Assembly: GCA_009781005.1 (NCBI GenBank)
Contig: WQYX01000002.1
Location: 62,001-126,000, forward strand
Reading direction: 5' to 3'
Length of the DNA: 64,000 nt
Source of the DNA: Polyangiaceae bacterium
Lineage (GTDB): Bacteria > Myxococcota_A > Polyangia > Polyangiales > Polyangiaceae
Shown: positions 9,825-17,283 of the stretch, in pieces
Layout of the letters: each line of letters opens with the position of its first letter
Position numbering within the stretch: position 1 is the stretch's first letter
Notes under the pieces: model-generated
What the model was told of the DNA's origin: nothing
Databases searched by the model: none
The model's input: the letters and a program-made list of their open reading frames with translations, nothing else
Position numbers and translations under genes: made by a program

Positions 9825-10514
9825 ATGCGTCGTTTTCTCAAGCTTGCGCTCGTCGCGCTCGTGCTCTCGTCTGCGCCGGTCATCACCACGCACGTGTTCG
9901 CGCAAGCTGCGGCGCAGCCCCTCCCCGCTGCAAAGGCAGCCGAAGTCACGCAGAAGGTTCAGGCCTTCTACGACAAGTCGACGACCTTCACGAGCGACTT
10001 CAAACAAGAGTTTTTCGTCCAGTCGCACAACGTCCGGAAGACATCGAATGGCACCGTCATCTTCGCCAAACCCGGCAAGATGCGCTGGGACTACGCGTCG
10101 CCCGCAGGCAACGTGGTCGTATCCGACGGTACCATCCTCAGAGTCTATGAAGCCTCGAACAAACAGATGTTCGAGCAGAGCGTCGACAAATCGCAATACC
10201 CGGCGGCTCTGTCCTTCCTCGTCGGCGGCGCGAAATTGTCGGAGGTGTTCAACTTCGATCTTTACGACGGCGCCGCGATGAACTTCCCCGGTGGTCAAGT
10301 CCTGGTCGGCACTCCGAAGCAGCCGTCGCCCGCGTACCAGAAAGTCTTCTTCTACGTCGATGCACAGACCGCGCAGGTGCGGCGCGTGCTCATCGTCGAC
10401 GGTCAGAACAACAGAAACCGCTTCGACTTCGAAAACCCGCGGATCAACCTGCCGGTGAAGCCGGAGCAATTCACATTCACGCCGCCCCCGGGCACGCAGA
10501 TCATCAAACCTTAA
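9825..10514 (+). CDS. lolA: Outer-membrane lipoprotein carrier protein LolA
   Basis: 229 aa periplasmic chaperone that takes lipoproteins released by LolCDE and delivers them to the outer membrane. The ORF track starts earlier, but the ATG at 9825 begins a clear signal peptide (MRRFLKLALVALVLSSAP...VFAQA). The mature part has the LolA signature: KVQAFYDKSTTFTSDFKQEF, a beta strand KTSNGTVIFAKPGKMRWDY, VVSDGTILRVYEASNKQM and the C-terminal VLIVDGQNNRNRFDFENPRIN. No LolB is seen, as is usual outside Gamma/Betaproteobacteria. The stop is followed after about 10 bp by palindromic element A1. Confidence 0.94.
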   Translation: MRRFLKLALVALVLSSAPVITTHVFAQAAAQPLPAAKAAEVTQKVQAFYDKSTTFTSDFKQEFFVQSHNVRKTSNGTVIFAKPGKMRWDYASPAGNVVVSDGTILRVYEASNKQMFEQSVDKSQYPAALSFLVGGAKLSEVFNFDLYDGAAMNFPGGQVLVGTPKQPSPAYQKVFFYVDAQTAQVRRVLIVDGQNNRNRFDFENPRINLPVKPEQFTFTPPPGTQIIKP

Positions 10515-10523
10515 TATCCCTGA

Positions 10524-10720
10524 GAGCATGTTGACCAGCCGTCGCGAGCGAATCGAGGCTAGGGCGGGCGCGAGCACCGCCGGACTCGAACTGTACGGAG
10601 TCCAGCGTGCTGGACGGAGTACAGTGAGAGCGACGGAGCGAAGCGAAGTGCACAGGCTTGGTGGCCTTTGAGTACGGAGCGCAGCGCCCAACCGACGCAT
10701 CGATTTGCGCAGCAGGCTGG
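10524..10720. repeat. Palindromic element A1 (right arm truncated, fused to a CDS)
   Basis: About 197 bp. The left arm agcatgttgaccagcc is shared with copies A3-A5, and the core gtcgcgagcgaatcgaggctaggg with A2 and A4. The interior cassette gaactgtacggagtcca...gacggagcgaagcgaagtg is nearly identical to the one in B3 at 50.5 kb, although B3 has different arms. The right side (cccaaccgacgcatcgatttgcgcagcaggctgg) stops after ggctgg, where the zinc-ribbon coding sequence continues. The outer taaacatgct of the right arm is missing. Confidence 0.85.
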
Positions 10721-11444
10721 CTGTCCTGCGTGTGGTGCGAGCGCCGTCGAGAATGATGTCTGCGCTCGCTGTGGATATGCGTTCGGAGAGGAGCATCGGT
10801 GTCCTCATTGCGGCGTCGTGGCGCGCACCGAGGCGCGCGTCGTGCGCGGACGGACGCAGCCGATCTGCGCGCTCTGCGGCGGACCACGAATTCCGAGTGG
10901 TCTCGGTGGGGACGCAGCCGCCACGGCGCTGCGTCAGAGCAAGGCCCTCGATGGGCGATCCATGCGCGCACGGATGACGAGCGTGATCTTCGCGGTCATG
11001 ACGGTGCTCGGCGCGTTGGTGCTCTTGGCTGCGTGGCACGCCGGATTCGTTGTCATGCTCGCTCTCTTTGCATGCACGGCGCTCTTCGCGGCTCTCGCTC
11101 TGCGCGCACGAAGGACCGCCACCCGTCTCGATCGCAAATCGAAGGACGCGCAGGATGAAGCGTGGCTGGCTGCGGTCGAAAACGTGACCGCGCACGAAAC
11201 GAATGGGGTCACGGTGCACGAACTCGCCGCGCGTCTGCACATCGACGAAGAGCGCGCCGACCATCTCTTGACGCGGCTTCTTGCAACCGAACGCACGCGC
11301 ATCGACGTCGGCGACGACGCCGAGGTGCGCTACCGCACGCGCACCGAAATCGCACCGGGTCTTCGTGTCGACGACGACGCGCTCTACGAACAGGAGCTCG
11401 CGAACGAGGACGATCCCGCACGCAACAAACGAGGTGCGCCGTGA
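10668..11444 (+). CDS. Zinc-ribbon membrane protein with C-terminal helical/winged region, N-terminus derived from element A1
   Basis: 258 aa, unrecognised family. Residues 19-70 hold Cys pairs CPACG, CARCG, CPHCG and CALCG, giving one or two zinc ribbons. Two hydrophobic segments follow at about 100-145 (VIFAVMTVLGALVLLAAW and MLALFACTALFAALAL). The C-terminal third (VTVHELAARLHIDEERADHLLTRLLAT) looks like a winged-helix DNA-binding domain. The only start codon that keeps the first CxxC is TTG 10668, and it lies inside palindromic element A1; the first 18 or so residues are translated from the repeat. It overlaps the methyltransferase gene (GTGA), suggesting the two work together. A membrane-tethered regulator is a guess. 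Confidence 0.7.
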   Translation: MSTERSAQPTHRFAQQAGCPACGASAVENDVCARCGYAFGEEHRCPHCGVVARTEARVVRGRTQPICALCGGPRIPSGLGGDAAATALRQSKALDGRSMRARMTSVIFAVMTVLGALVLLAAWHAGFVVMLALFACTALFAALALRARRTATRLDRKSKDAQDEAWLAAVENVTAHETNGVTVHELAARLHIDEERADHLLTRLLATERTRIDVGDDAEVRYRTRTEIAPGLRVDDDALYEQELANEDDPARNKRGAP

Positions 11445-12685
11445 TCGAGCACCGTCGACGCGCCTTGACCAACGTGGGCGGCGATGCCGACGAGGGCGGA
11501 GACCGCACGGCGAGCAAAGCGCTCGCGCACGCCATCGACGTCGACCCAACGGAAGATGCCAATGCACCCGATCGCGCGCACGTGCACGGCTTTCACGCCT
11601 ACCCCGCGCGCCTTCATCCCGTCACGGCACGAAGACTCATCGAGTTCTTCTCGTCCGTCGGCGACACCGTTGTCGATCCATTTTGCGGCTCGGGCACCGT
11701 CCCCGTCGAAGCCATGCTCGCAGGACGCAACGCCATTGGCACGGATCTCAACCCTCTCGCGGTGATGCTCGCGCGCTCGAAGACGTACCCTCGAACGCCC
11801 GAACAAATCTCTCGGCTCGTCGATGCATCGAAGGGTGTTGCGGCCTTCGCGGACGCGCGACGTAAAGCCAAGGCCGGCGCGTTGCGAAGGCTCCCGCGTG
11901 AAGACGCCCTGCTCTTTGCGCCGCACGTGCTGCTCGAGCTGGGCAGCCTTCGCGCCGGAATCGATCAGGCACCGGCCGAAACGCGACCCGATCTAAAACT
12001 CGTTTTGTCGTCGATCCTCGTGAAACTCAGTCAGACGCGCGGCGACACCGCAGACGACGCCGTCGACAAACGCATCAGTCGCGGCTACCCCGCGCGTCTG
12101 TTCGTCAAGAAGACCGAGGAGCTCGCGCGCAGGTTCGGTGAATTCGCGGCACTCGTTCCTTCGCCGAAACCGCGCGTTCGCATCCTCGTCGACGACGCCC
12201 GCACGCTCCATGAGCTCGACGATGCTTCGGTCGATGCGATCATCACCTCTCCGCCGTATGTTGCAACCTACAACTACCTCGCTCACCACGACATGCGCAT
12301 GCGCTGGCTCGGCCTCGACGCGCGCCGGTTCGCCGAAGGAGAGGTCGGCGCGCGAAGGAATTACGAGCGCCTGTCGCCGAGCGACGCGCGCCGACATTGG
12401 GCCGAAGAACTCGCCGACCTCTTGCGCGCCATCGCACGCGTGGCGCGCAGGGGAGCTCCCGTCATTCTGCTCATCGGCGACTCCGTTGCCGCGCGCGGCC
12501 CGCATGGCGAACCACCAGAAGCTCTTTACGCCAACGACGTGGTGGCCGACGTTGCGAACCACCTGCAATCGCTCGTGCCCGTCGCACGCGCATCACAAAC
12601 ACGTCCTCACTTCCACGGACCAACGGCGAGCGCGTTTCGCGATCGCCCGCGCGCCGAACACGCACTCCTTCTTCGCCGTGCATGA
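11441..12685 (+). CDS. SAM-dependent DNA methyltransferase (N4-cytosine/N6-adenine type)
   Basis: 414 aa. The GTG start at 11441 overlaps the preceding stop; the ORF-track start at 11162 is upstream shadow. Motif I is DPFCGSGTVPVEAMLAGRNAIGTDLNP (about residue 75) and motif IV is TSPPYVATYNYLAHHDMR (about 265), so the order is I then IV with a long spacer. The SPPY tetrapeptide is typical of N4-cytosine and some N6-adenine amino-methyltransferases; tRNA m2G enzymes of similar layout have NPPY. HAYPARLHP ahead of motif I is also seen in N4/N6 methylases. No restriction enzyme is adjacent, so it is an orphan or regulatory methylase. Substrate and specificity cannot be read from the sequence. 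Confidence 0.78.
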   Translation: MIEHRRRALTNVGGDADEGGDRTASKALAHAIDVDPTEDANAPDRAHVHGFHAYPARLHPVTARRLIEFFSSVGDTVVDPFCGSGTVPVEAMLAGRNAIGTDLNPLAVMLARSKTYPRTPEQISRLVDASKGVAAFADARRKAKAGALRRLPREDALLFAPHVLLELGSLRAGIDQAPAETRPDLKLVLSSILVKLSQTRGDTADDAVDKRISRGYPARLFVKKTEELARRFGEFAALVPSPKPRVRILVDDARTLHELDDASVDAIITSPPYVATYNYLAHHDMRMRWLGLDARRFAEGEVGARRNYERLSPSDARRHWAEELADLLRAIARVARRGAPVILLIGDSVAARGPHGEPPEALYANDVVADVANHLQSLVPVARASQTRPHFHGPTASAFRDRPRAEHALLLRRA

Positions 12686-12711
12686 ATGCGAAATGGGATG
12701 CGAGTCCGCTT

Positions 12712-12857
12712 AGAGCGTGTAGGGCAGCCGTCGCGAGCGAATCGAGGCTAGGGCGGAGCGCGAGGAGCCCGCGTAAGCGTACTTTTCGTACGTGCGCAGG
12801 CACCGCAGCGCCCAACCGACGTATCGATTTCGCGCAGCAGGCTGGCGAACACGCTCT
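12712..12857. repeat. Palindromic element A2
   Basis: 146 bp between the methyltransferase and ferredoxin genes. Arms are agagcgtgtagggcagcc and ggctggcgaacacgctct; the outer nine bases pair perfectly although they differ from the agcatgtt arms of the other A copies. The core gtcgcgagcgaatcgaggctagggcgg and right core cccaaccgacgtatcgatttcgcgcagcag are shared with A1 and A4. The apex has a small hairpin, cgtacttttcgtacg. Confidence 0.88.
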
Positions 12858-12878
12858 GAGTGGTAGTAGGCGGTCACC

Positions 12879-13187
12879 ATGCCCATCGTTACCTTCGAAT
12901 CGGTCAACGGCACCACCAAGAAGACCGTGGATGCTCCCAAAGGCGGCTCTCTCGCCAACATCTGCGACGATCACGATGCGCCCATTCCATTTTCGTGTCG
13001 GAGCGCAGTCTGCGGGACGTGCCACATCGAGGTGCTTGAAGGACAAGCCTCGCTGTTGCCACCGGGCGACGAAGAGCTGGACGTGCTCGAGGCGATCAAC
13101 GCAGCGCCGCCACGCTTCCGTCTGGCTTGCTGCGCGCAGATCAAGCCGGGCCCCGGCGCTGTCCGGGTCCGCGCCCAGAATGAATAG
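12879..13187 (+). CDS. 2Fe-2S ferredoxin (plant/adrenodoxin fold)
   Basis: 102 aa soluble electron carrier. Cluster ligands are CRSAVCGTC (Cx4Cx2C at about residues 39-47) and a final Cys in FRLACCAQIKPG, the standard [2Fe-2S] arrangement. Acidic patches (DEELDVLEAIN) are typical of partner docking. The ATG is at 12879, 21 bp after element A2. The spacing to the next gene is over 130 bp and includes a terminator-like hairpin, so it is probably monocistronic. The redox partner is unknown from context. Confidence 0.9.
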   Translation: MPIVTFESVNGTTKKTVDAPKGGSLANICDDHDAPIPFSCRSAVCGTCHIEVLEGQASLLPPGDEELDVLEAINAAPPRFRLACCAQIKPGPGAVRVRAQNE

Positions 13188-13212
13188 AGCGTGGCAATGA
13201 CGGCGTAACAAG

Positions 13213-13236
13213 ATTCGCGCATCGCGAATAGTTTTT
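13213..13236 (+). terminator. Intrinsic terminator downstream of the ferredoxin gene
   Basis: A perfect 7-bp stem attcgcg/cgcgaat with a 3-nt loop is followed by agttttt, 25 bp after the ferredoxin stop. Confidence 0.6.
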
Positions 13237-13320
13237 CGCGCCTAATTTCGGAGTCATTCGGTTGACGACGAACAACCATGCGGCATACGAATTTCTAGAC
13301 CGGCATCGTTCGGCAGGTGA

Positions 13321-14559
13321 ATGTGGCGAGAAATATGCAAGAAAGTTCATCGGATGACGCATTACTTCGGTCCCGAACGAACGAACGCCCGCGTCGGCGA
13401 ACTCCAGCAGCTGCGGTCGCGAACGTCCGGCTCGAGCGCCGTGTGTGAAGACGTGCACGTGAGCGTCCCGCCGAGTGCAAGCGCGGTCGCTTCCGGCATT
13501 GCAAGAGGACGCACGAGCCTCCTTTCGCGCATCATCACGAACCTCGCCGTTCAGGACTACTTCATCGCCGGTTACTTCTTGGTGCTGCTCTTTGCGCTTG
13601 CCGTGGGCACGGGTCCCGGCCGCGAGGCGTGCGTGCGCACGGTCCTCGGCGATCTCGGTTTCTTCTGCACAGGTATCGTGCTTACGCGCGGCGGCATTCT
13701 CCGCGAAGGAACCATGATCCACGCGCTCGTCTACCGACTCTGTGGGTTCCTCCCCGTCTTCCTTTCGTACTTTCAGTTACGGCATATCCTGCCGGCGGTA
13801 GCTCCCACGTCGGTCGACGCCCACCTCGTCGCCCTCGATCTACGCATCTTCGGTGTCGAGCCTGCGCTCGCATGGGATCGCTTCGTAACAGCGAATACCA
13901 CCGAGTGGTTCGCATTCTTTTATTTTAGCTACTTCTTCTTATTGACCGTGCACGTCATCCCCCTGCTGCTCAACGCATCGAGCCGCATCAGACTCGCGCA
14001 CTTTGCATTCGGCGTATTCATCGTCGTCTGTTTCGGCCACATTGGCTACATGCTCGTGCCGGGTTGGGGTCCGTACCGCGCATTGGCAGGGCAATTCCAG
14101 CACCCACTCGTTGGCGGATTCTTTTGGAATCTCGTGAAAGCCACTGTGGATGCAGGCGGCTCACAGAAAGATATCTTTCCTAGTTTGCATACGGCCTTAC
14201 CCACGTATTTCGCCATTTTCTCGTTCATGCACCGGCGCCACAAGCCATTTCGATATACGTGGCCAATTCTTGCGTTCACCGTGACGCAAATCATTATCGC
14301 AACGATGTTCCTTCGATGGCATTACCTCATTGACATCGTTGCGGGTCTGACGCTCGCCATCACGGCAGCACTCGTGAGCTACCGCGTCGTCCTCTGGGAA
14401 ACGGCGCGGCGCGACCGGCTTGGACTCGAGCCGATCTACTCGATCGTCGCGTGGCCTTGGTCAACGAACGCCGCGACCGATTCAAGCAAGGAATTCGGCG
14501 CGGCGCTGCGAGAGCACGAAGTGGCGGACGAAGAAGCACGCGACGAAGCAGCGCAGTAG
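13321..14559 (+). CDS. PAP2/AUR1-like membrane phosphatase or lipid phosphotransferase
   Basis: Up to 412 aa; ATG 13321 or 13354 are both possible starts (upstream of the first membrane span, at about residue 80). About six membrane segments are visible. PAP2-type catalytic motifs sit in the C-terminal half: GWGPYRAL, DIFPSLHTALPTYFA (PSLH in place of the classic PSGH) and FLRWHYLIDIVAG, whose His would be the nucleophile-activating residue. PSLHT plus RWHYxxDxxAG is typical of the PAP2_3/AUR1 (inositol phosphorylceramide synthase-like) branch. It may dephosphorylate lipid phosphates or transfer head groups at the outer leaflet; the substrate is unknown. It is convergent with the porin gene and only 3 bp from its stop. 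Confidence 0.82.
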   Translation: MWREICKKVHRMTHYFGPERTNARVGELQQLRSRTSGSSAVCEDVHVSVPPSASAVASGIARGRTSLLSRIITNLAVQDYFIAGYFLVLLFALAVGTGPGREACVRTVLGDLGFFCTGIVLTRGGILREGTMIHALVYRLCGFLPVFLSYFQLRHILPAVAPTSVDAHLVALDLRIFGVEPALAWDRFVTANTTEWFAFFYFSYFFLLTVHVIPLLLNASSRIRLAHFAFGVFIVVCFGHIGYMLVPGWGPYRALAGQFQHPLVGGFFWNLVKATVDAGGSQKDIFPSLHTALPTYFAIFSFMHRRHKPFRYTWPILAFTVTQIIIATMFLRWHYLIDIVAGLTLAITAALVSYRVVLWETARRDRLGLEPIYSIVAWPWSTNAATDSSKEFGAALREHEVADEEARDEAAQ

Positions 14560-14562
14560 GGG

Positions 14563-15996
14563 TTAAGGCACGGTGAGCGTGGCTTGCGCATAGGCGTACT
14601 GCGCGAAGGTCGGTGCGGTCACGGTGCCGCCCGGCTCCGTCGTGCCGCGAGCTTCGGCGGACATGATCGCGCGCGCGCCATCGCCGAGAATGAGCCCCGA
14701 CCATCCAATGCGGATGTCGAGCGCCGTTGCAGCGCGCCAGGTGAAGGCCGCGTCGATCTCGCTCCCGAGCCCGGCGCCTGTCGAACCCGCTGCGCGACCG
14801 AGCGACGTGAGGTAGCTTCCGATCCACTCACCCGATGTTCGGGCGAGGCGTGCATAGCGATACTCCACGGCGAAGGAAGTTTGCGCCCAAGGAACGATCT
14901 GTACGCGCGCGCTCGCATCCATCGCGTTCGACCACGCAAAGAGGTCCATCTGTCCGTGAAAGCGCTGCGGATCAGCAAGCAGTGGATCGAACTGGTGATA
15001 GCTCCCGCTGCCGTCGTCACCCGACGCATAGGAACCGGCAATGCGCAATGTTGGCGTGAGCGCGATCTCCGGAAGCGTCTTCGCGATGTGCGCTGCCGCC
15101 GCCCACGCCGAGACATCCGCGCCGCCAATGGCAAGGGCGTTGGCTCGACCGAATTGGTACGCACCCTCGGCCGCGTAGTCCCAACCCCTGGCATCGCCGA
15201 AGATGCGGAGCGCGCCGGTGTACGTTTCACCCGAGAGCCGCGAAGCCGAAAAGCGCGATCCGTCGAAGTTATCTCCTTTCGAGCGCGAGATGCGCGCGAG
15301 CGCGTAGGCTTCAATGCGAAAGAGGGGCGCGGCTGACCATCGCGCGAGCGCACCATAGAGTTCAACGCCCGAACGCGACGGCCCCGACGTATTGCTGAAC
15401 GAGGAGCCGAGCGGCGACGGCGCCTCGAGCACCGCGGCGAGCGCCTCGATGTCGACATTGCCGGCTGCATAGTGCGCGCGCGCCGCGTCGAGCGATCGAC
15501 CCATCGGCGAAAAGTCCGCATCACCGAGCAGGCGTCCTTCGCCCCAGACGACGGCTTGCCGGCCCAAGCGCACGTAGCTTGGGCGCGCGCCACGGTCATG
15601 AACTTCGAGGAAGGCTTCGTATGCGCCGAATCGTGCAGCATTGCTCGCGGGTGCGAACGTCGCGTCGGGCGCCCCCGAACCGAGCGCCCGTGCATCCTGA
15701 AGCGTGAGCTGTGCACGCAATATTCCGCGCTCTACGCCGAGCCCGAGCCGCGATCGTTCCGACGCGGTCCATGCATCGCGCACACGCGGGCTCTGGCGTC
15801 CGAAGGGATCGGATCCACCGAGATCGGGCGGGCTATTCATGTATTCTGCACGCATTCGGATCTCGAGCGACGGAGCGAGCAGAAAATCGCCGAGCGCGAT
15901 CTTGTCTGGCGCAGGCGGCGGCGACTGCGCACGCGCGGATCCACTCGCCAAGAGAAAATGGGCAACGGCTAAAATCGAAAGCGGTATAGGCTTCAT
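14563..15996 (-). CDS. Alginate-export-family outer-membrane porin
   Basis: 477 aa. A signal peptide (MKPIPLSILAVAHFLLASGSARA) is followed by a proline-rich stretch and then alternating beta strands to the C-terminus. GRQAVVWGEGRLLGDADFSPMGRSLDAAR is the characteristic loop of the Alginate_exp (AlgE-like) family, and FGAYEAFLEVHD and the aromatic-rich strands fit an 18-strand barrel. It starts with an ATGA overlap on the glycosyltransferase stop, so it is in that operon. In non-Pseudomonas genomes this family usually acts as a general or sugar-acid porin rather than an alginate secretin; substrate unknown. Confidence 0.8.
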   Translation of the reverse strand: MKPIPLSILAVAHFLLASGSARAQSPPPAPDKIALGDFLLAPSLEIRMRAEYMNSPPDLGGSDPFGRQSPRVRDAWTASERSRLGLGVERGILRAQLTLQDARALGSGAPDATFAPASNAARFGAYEAFLEVHDRGARPSYVRLGRQAVVWGEGRLLGDADFSPMGRSLDAARAHYAAGNVDIEALAAVLEAPSPLGSSFSNTSGPSRSGVELYGALARWSAAPLFRIEAYALARISRSKGDNFDGSRFSASRLSGETYTGALRIFGDARGWDYAAEGAYQFGRANALAIGGADVSAWAAAAHIAKTLPEIALTPTLRIAGSYASGDDGSGSYHQFDPLLADPQRFHGQMDLFAWSNAMDASARVQIVPWAQTSFAVEYRYARLARTSGEWIGSYLTSLGRAAGSTGAGLGSEIDAAFTWRAATALDIRIGWSGLILGDGARAIMSAEARGTTEPGGTVTAPTFAQYAYAQATLTVP

Positions 15997-17117
15997 CCTA
16001 AGAGCTCGGCGTAGAGATCGTCGTAGGCGCTTGCGACGATCTCGGGGGTATAGCGTGCATGATACATGTGCATGCCTTGGCGACCGATGGCGCGCGCGAT
16101 GTCCTCATTGGCAAGGAGTTCGATCACGTGCTCTGCGAGTGCATGAGGATCGCCTGGGTTGACCATCGGTGCAAAGTCGAACGTCTCGAGCGGACCGCCG
16201 CGAGCAACCACGAGGGGGATGCCAAGCGCCATCGCTTCGAGCAACACGAGCGGCAGATCGACTTTGCCATAGAGATCATCGACGGGAAACGCAACGACGG
16301 ACGCAATGGAGAGAAGATCGGCCATGCTCGAGACTTCGCCGAGGTGACGTGTCTTGGCTGCAGCGCCGCACCGATCGAGATCGCGCTCGATGATCCGCTG
16401 CGCGATCTTCGCGTCGCTCTTCTTCTTCCTGCACGCAAACACAATGGTTGTATCCGGAAACGCGCGCACGATGGCAGGCACGGCGGCGGCAACGGTTTGT
16501 GCTCCATGCGAAACCTCGTAGTCGCCCGGGTAGAGCACCACGGGGCCATCACCAATGTGGTAGCGCGCGCGAACGCGGGCACGTTCGTCTTGGGAGAGGA
16601 CTCTCGGAGCGCGCGCACACGGCGGGATCACGCGCAGCAGATCTGCGTTGACGCCAGCACCGAACAGACCTTGGCGCGTATGCTCCGAGAGCGTGACGAC
16701 GACGTCGCCAAAGATCCAGCGAGCTGCGCCGTCGAAGGTCCGTGGCGCACTTGCGACGGTCTGCACGACTCTGCCGCGCCAGCCAGCCGCCCGCCTCGCC
16801 ATCTTTGCGAAGAGCGCAACGCTCGACGATAGCGGGTTTGGTGCGAAGACGAAGTGCCATGCGTCGAGCGGATCACCCGTGAGCAGGCGCAACGCCACGC
16901 GTGCATTCGCCGTCACACTGGGTGCAAACCGACCCGCATCGCGATAGATCGGCTCGGCGCTGACGCGCGGGCCGATCGGCTCGCCGCCCTTCGTGATCAT
17001 CACCGCGGCGCGCGCGCGTGTCAGGTTCGCGGCGATGTCGCGCACGAGGTTCTTCGAACCATCGTTCCACGGCGGCGCCATCGGCTTCGACACGAAGAGG
17101 ATCCGAGGTTCAAGCAT
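15993..17117 (-). CDS. Glycosyltransferase, GT4-like (GT-B fold); start codon lies in a palindromic element
   Basis: 374 aa. The N-terminal domain begins MLEPRILFVSKPMAPPWNDG and the donor-binding C-terminal domain has PGDYEVSHGAQTVAAAVPAI, VAFPVDDLYGKVDLPLVLLEAMA and NPGDPHALAEHVIELL, with an ExxxxGxPxV-like motif (LEAMALGIPLVVARGG). This fits retaining GT family 4 enzymes. The ORF track extends upstream to 17249, but those residues are simply element A3 read through. The ATG at 17117 is the aaacATGct of the element arm, preceded by agcagg 9 nt upstream as a possible ribosome site. It overlaps the porin gene downstream. The acceptor is probably an envelope glycan; not determinable. Confidence 0.82.
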   Translation of the reverse strand: MLEPRILFVSKPMAPPWNDGSKNLVRDIAANLTRARAAVMITKGGEPIGPRVSAEPIYRDAGRFAPSVTANARVALRLLTGDPLDAWHFVFAPNPLSSSVALFAKMARRAAGWRGRVVQTVASAPRTFDGAARWIFGDVVVTLSEHTRQGLFGAGVNADLLRVIPPCARAPRVLSQDERARVRARYHIGDGPVVLYPGDYEVSHGAQTVAAAVPAIVRAFPDTTIVFACRKKKSDAKIAQRIIERDLDRCGAAAKTRHLGEVSSMADLLSIASVVAFPVDDLYGKVDLPLVLLEAMALGIPLVVARGGPLETFDFAPMVNPGDPHALAEHVIELLANEDIARAIGRQGMHMYHARYTPEIVASAYDDLYAELLG

Positions 17118-17252
17118 GTTTACCAGCCTGCTGCGCGCCGCGATGCCTGCGTTGGACCCTGCGGTGCCTGCGCACGTACGAAAAGTACGCTTACGCGGGC
17201 TCCTCGGGCCCGCCTTGGCCTCGCGTCGCTCGCGACGGCTGGTAAACATGCT
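17113..17252. repeat. Palindromic element A3
   Basis: 140 bp with perfect 16-bp inverted arms agcatgtttaccagcc/ggctggtaaacatgct. It is inverted relative to A1, A2 and A4. The apex contains cgtacgaaaagtacg. The left arm (read on the minus strand) contains the glycosyltransferase start codon. It lies between that start and the CCA-adding enzyme stop. Confidence 0.92.
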
Positions 17253-17283
17253 CTCAAGTTAGCCAGCCCGGTGCTCATACTTT

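Noticed and set aside
15979-15996. accgctttcgatttt within the porin signal-peptide codons matches the B-family arm
   Set aside because: A short match with no partner arm or core; the codons make a normal signal peptide, so it is probably coincidence.
17118-17249. 44-residue N-terminal extension of the glycosyltransferase
   Set aside because: It is exactly element A3 in translation; GT4 proteins start at the RILFVSKP strand.
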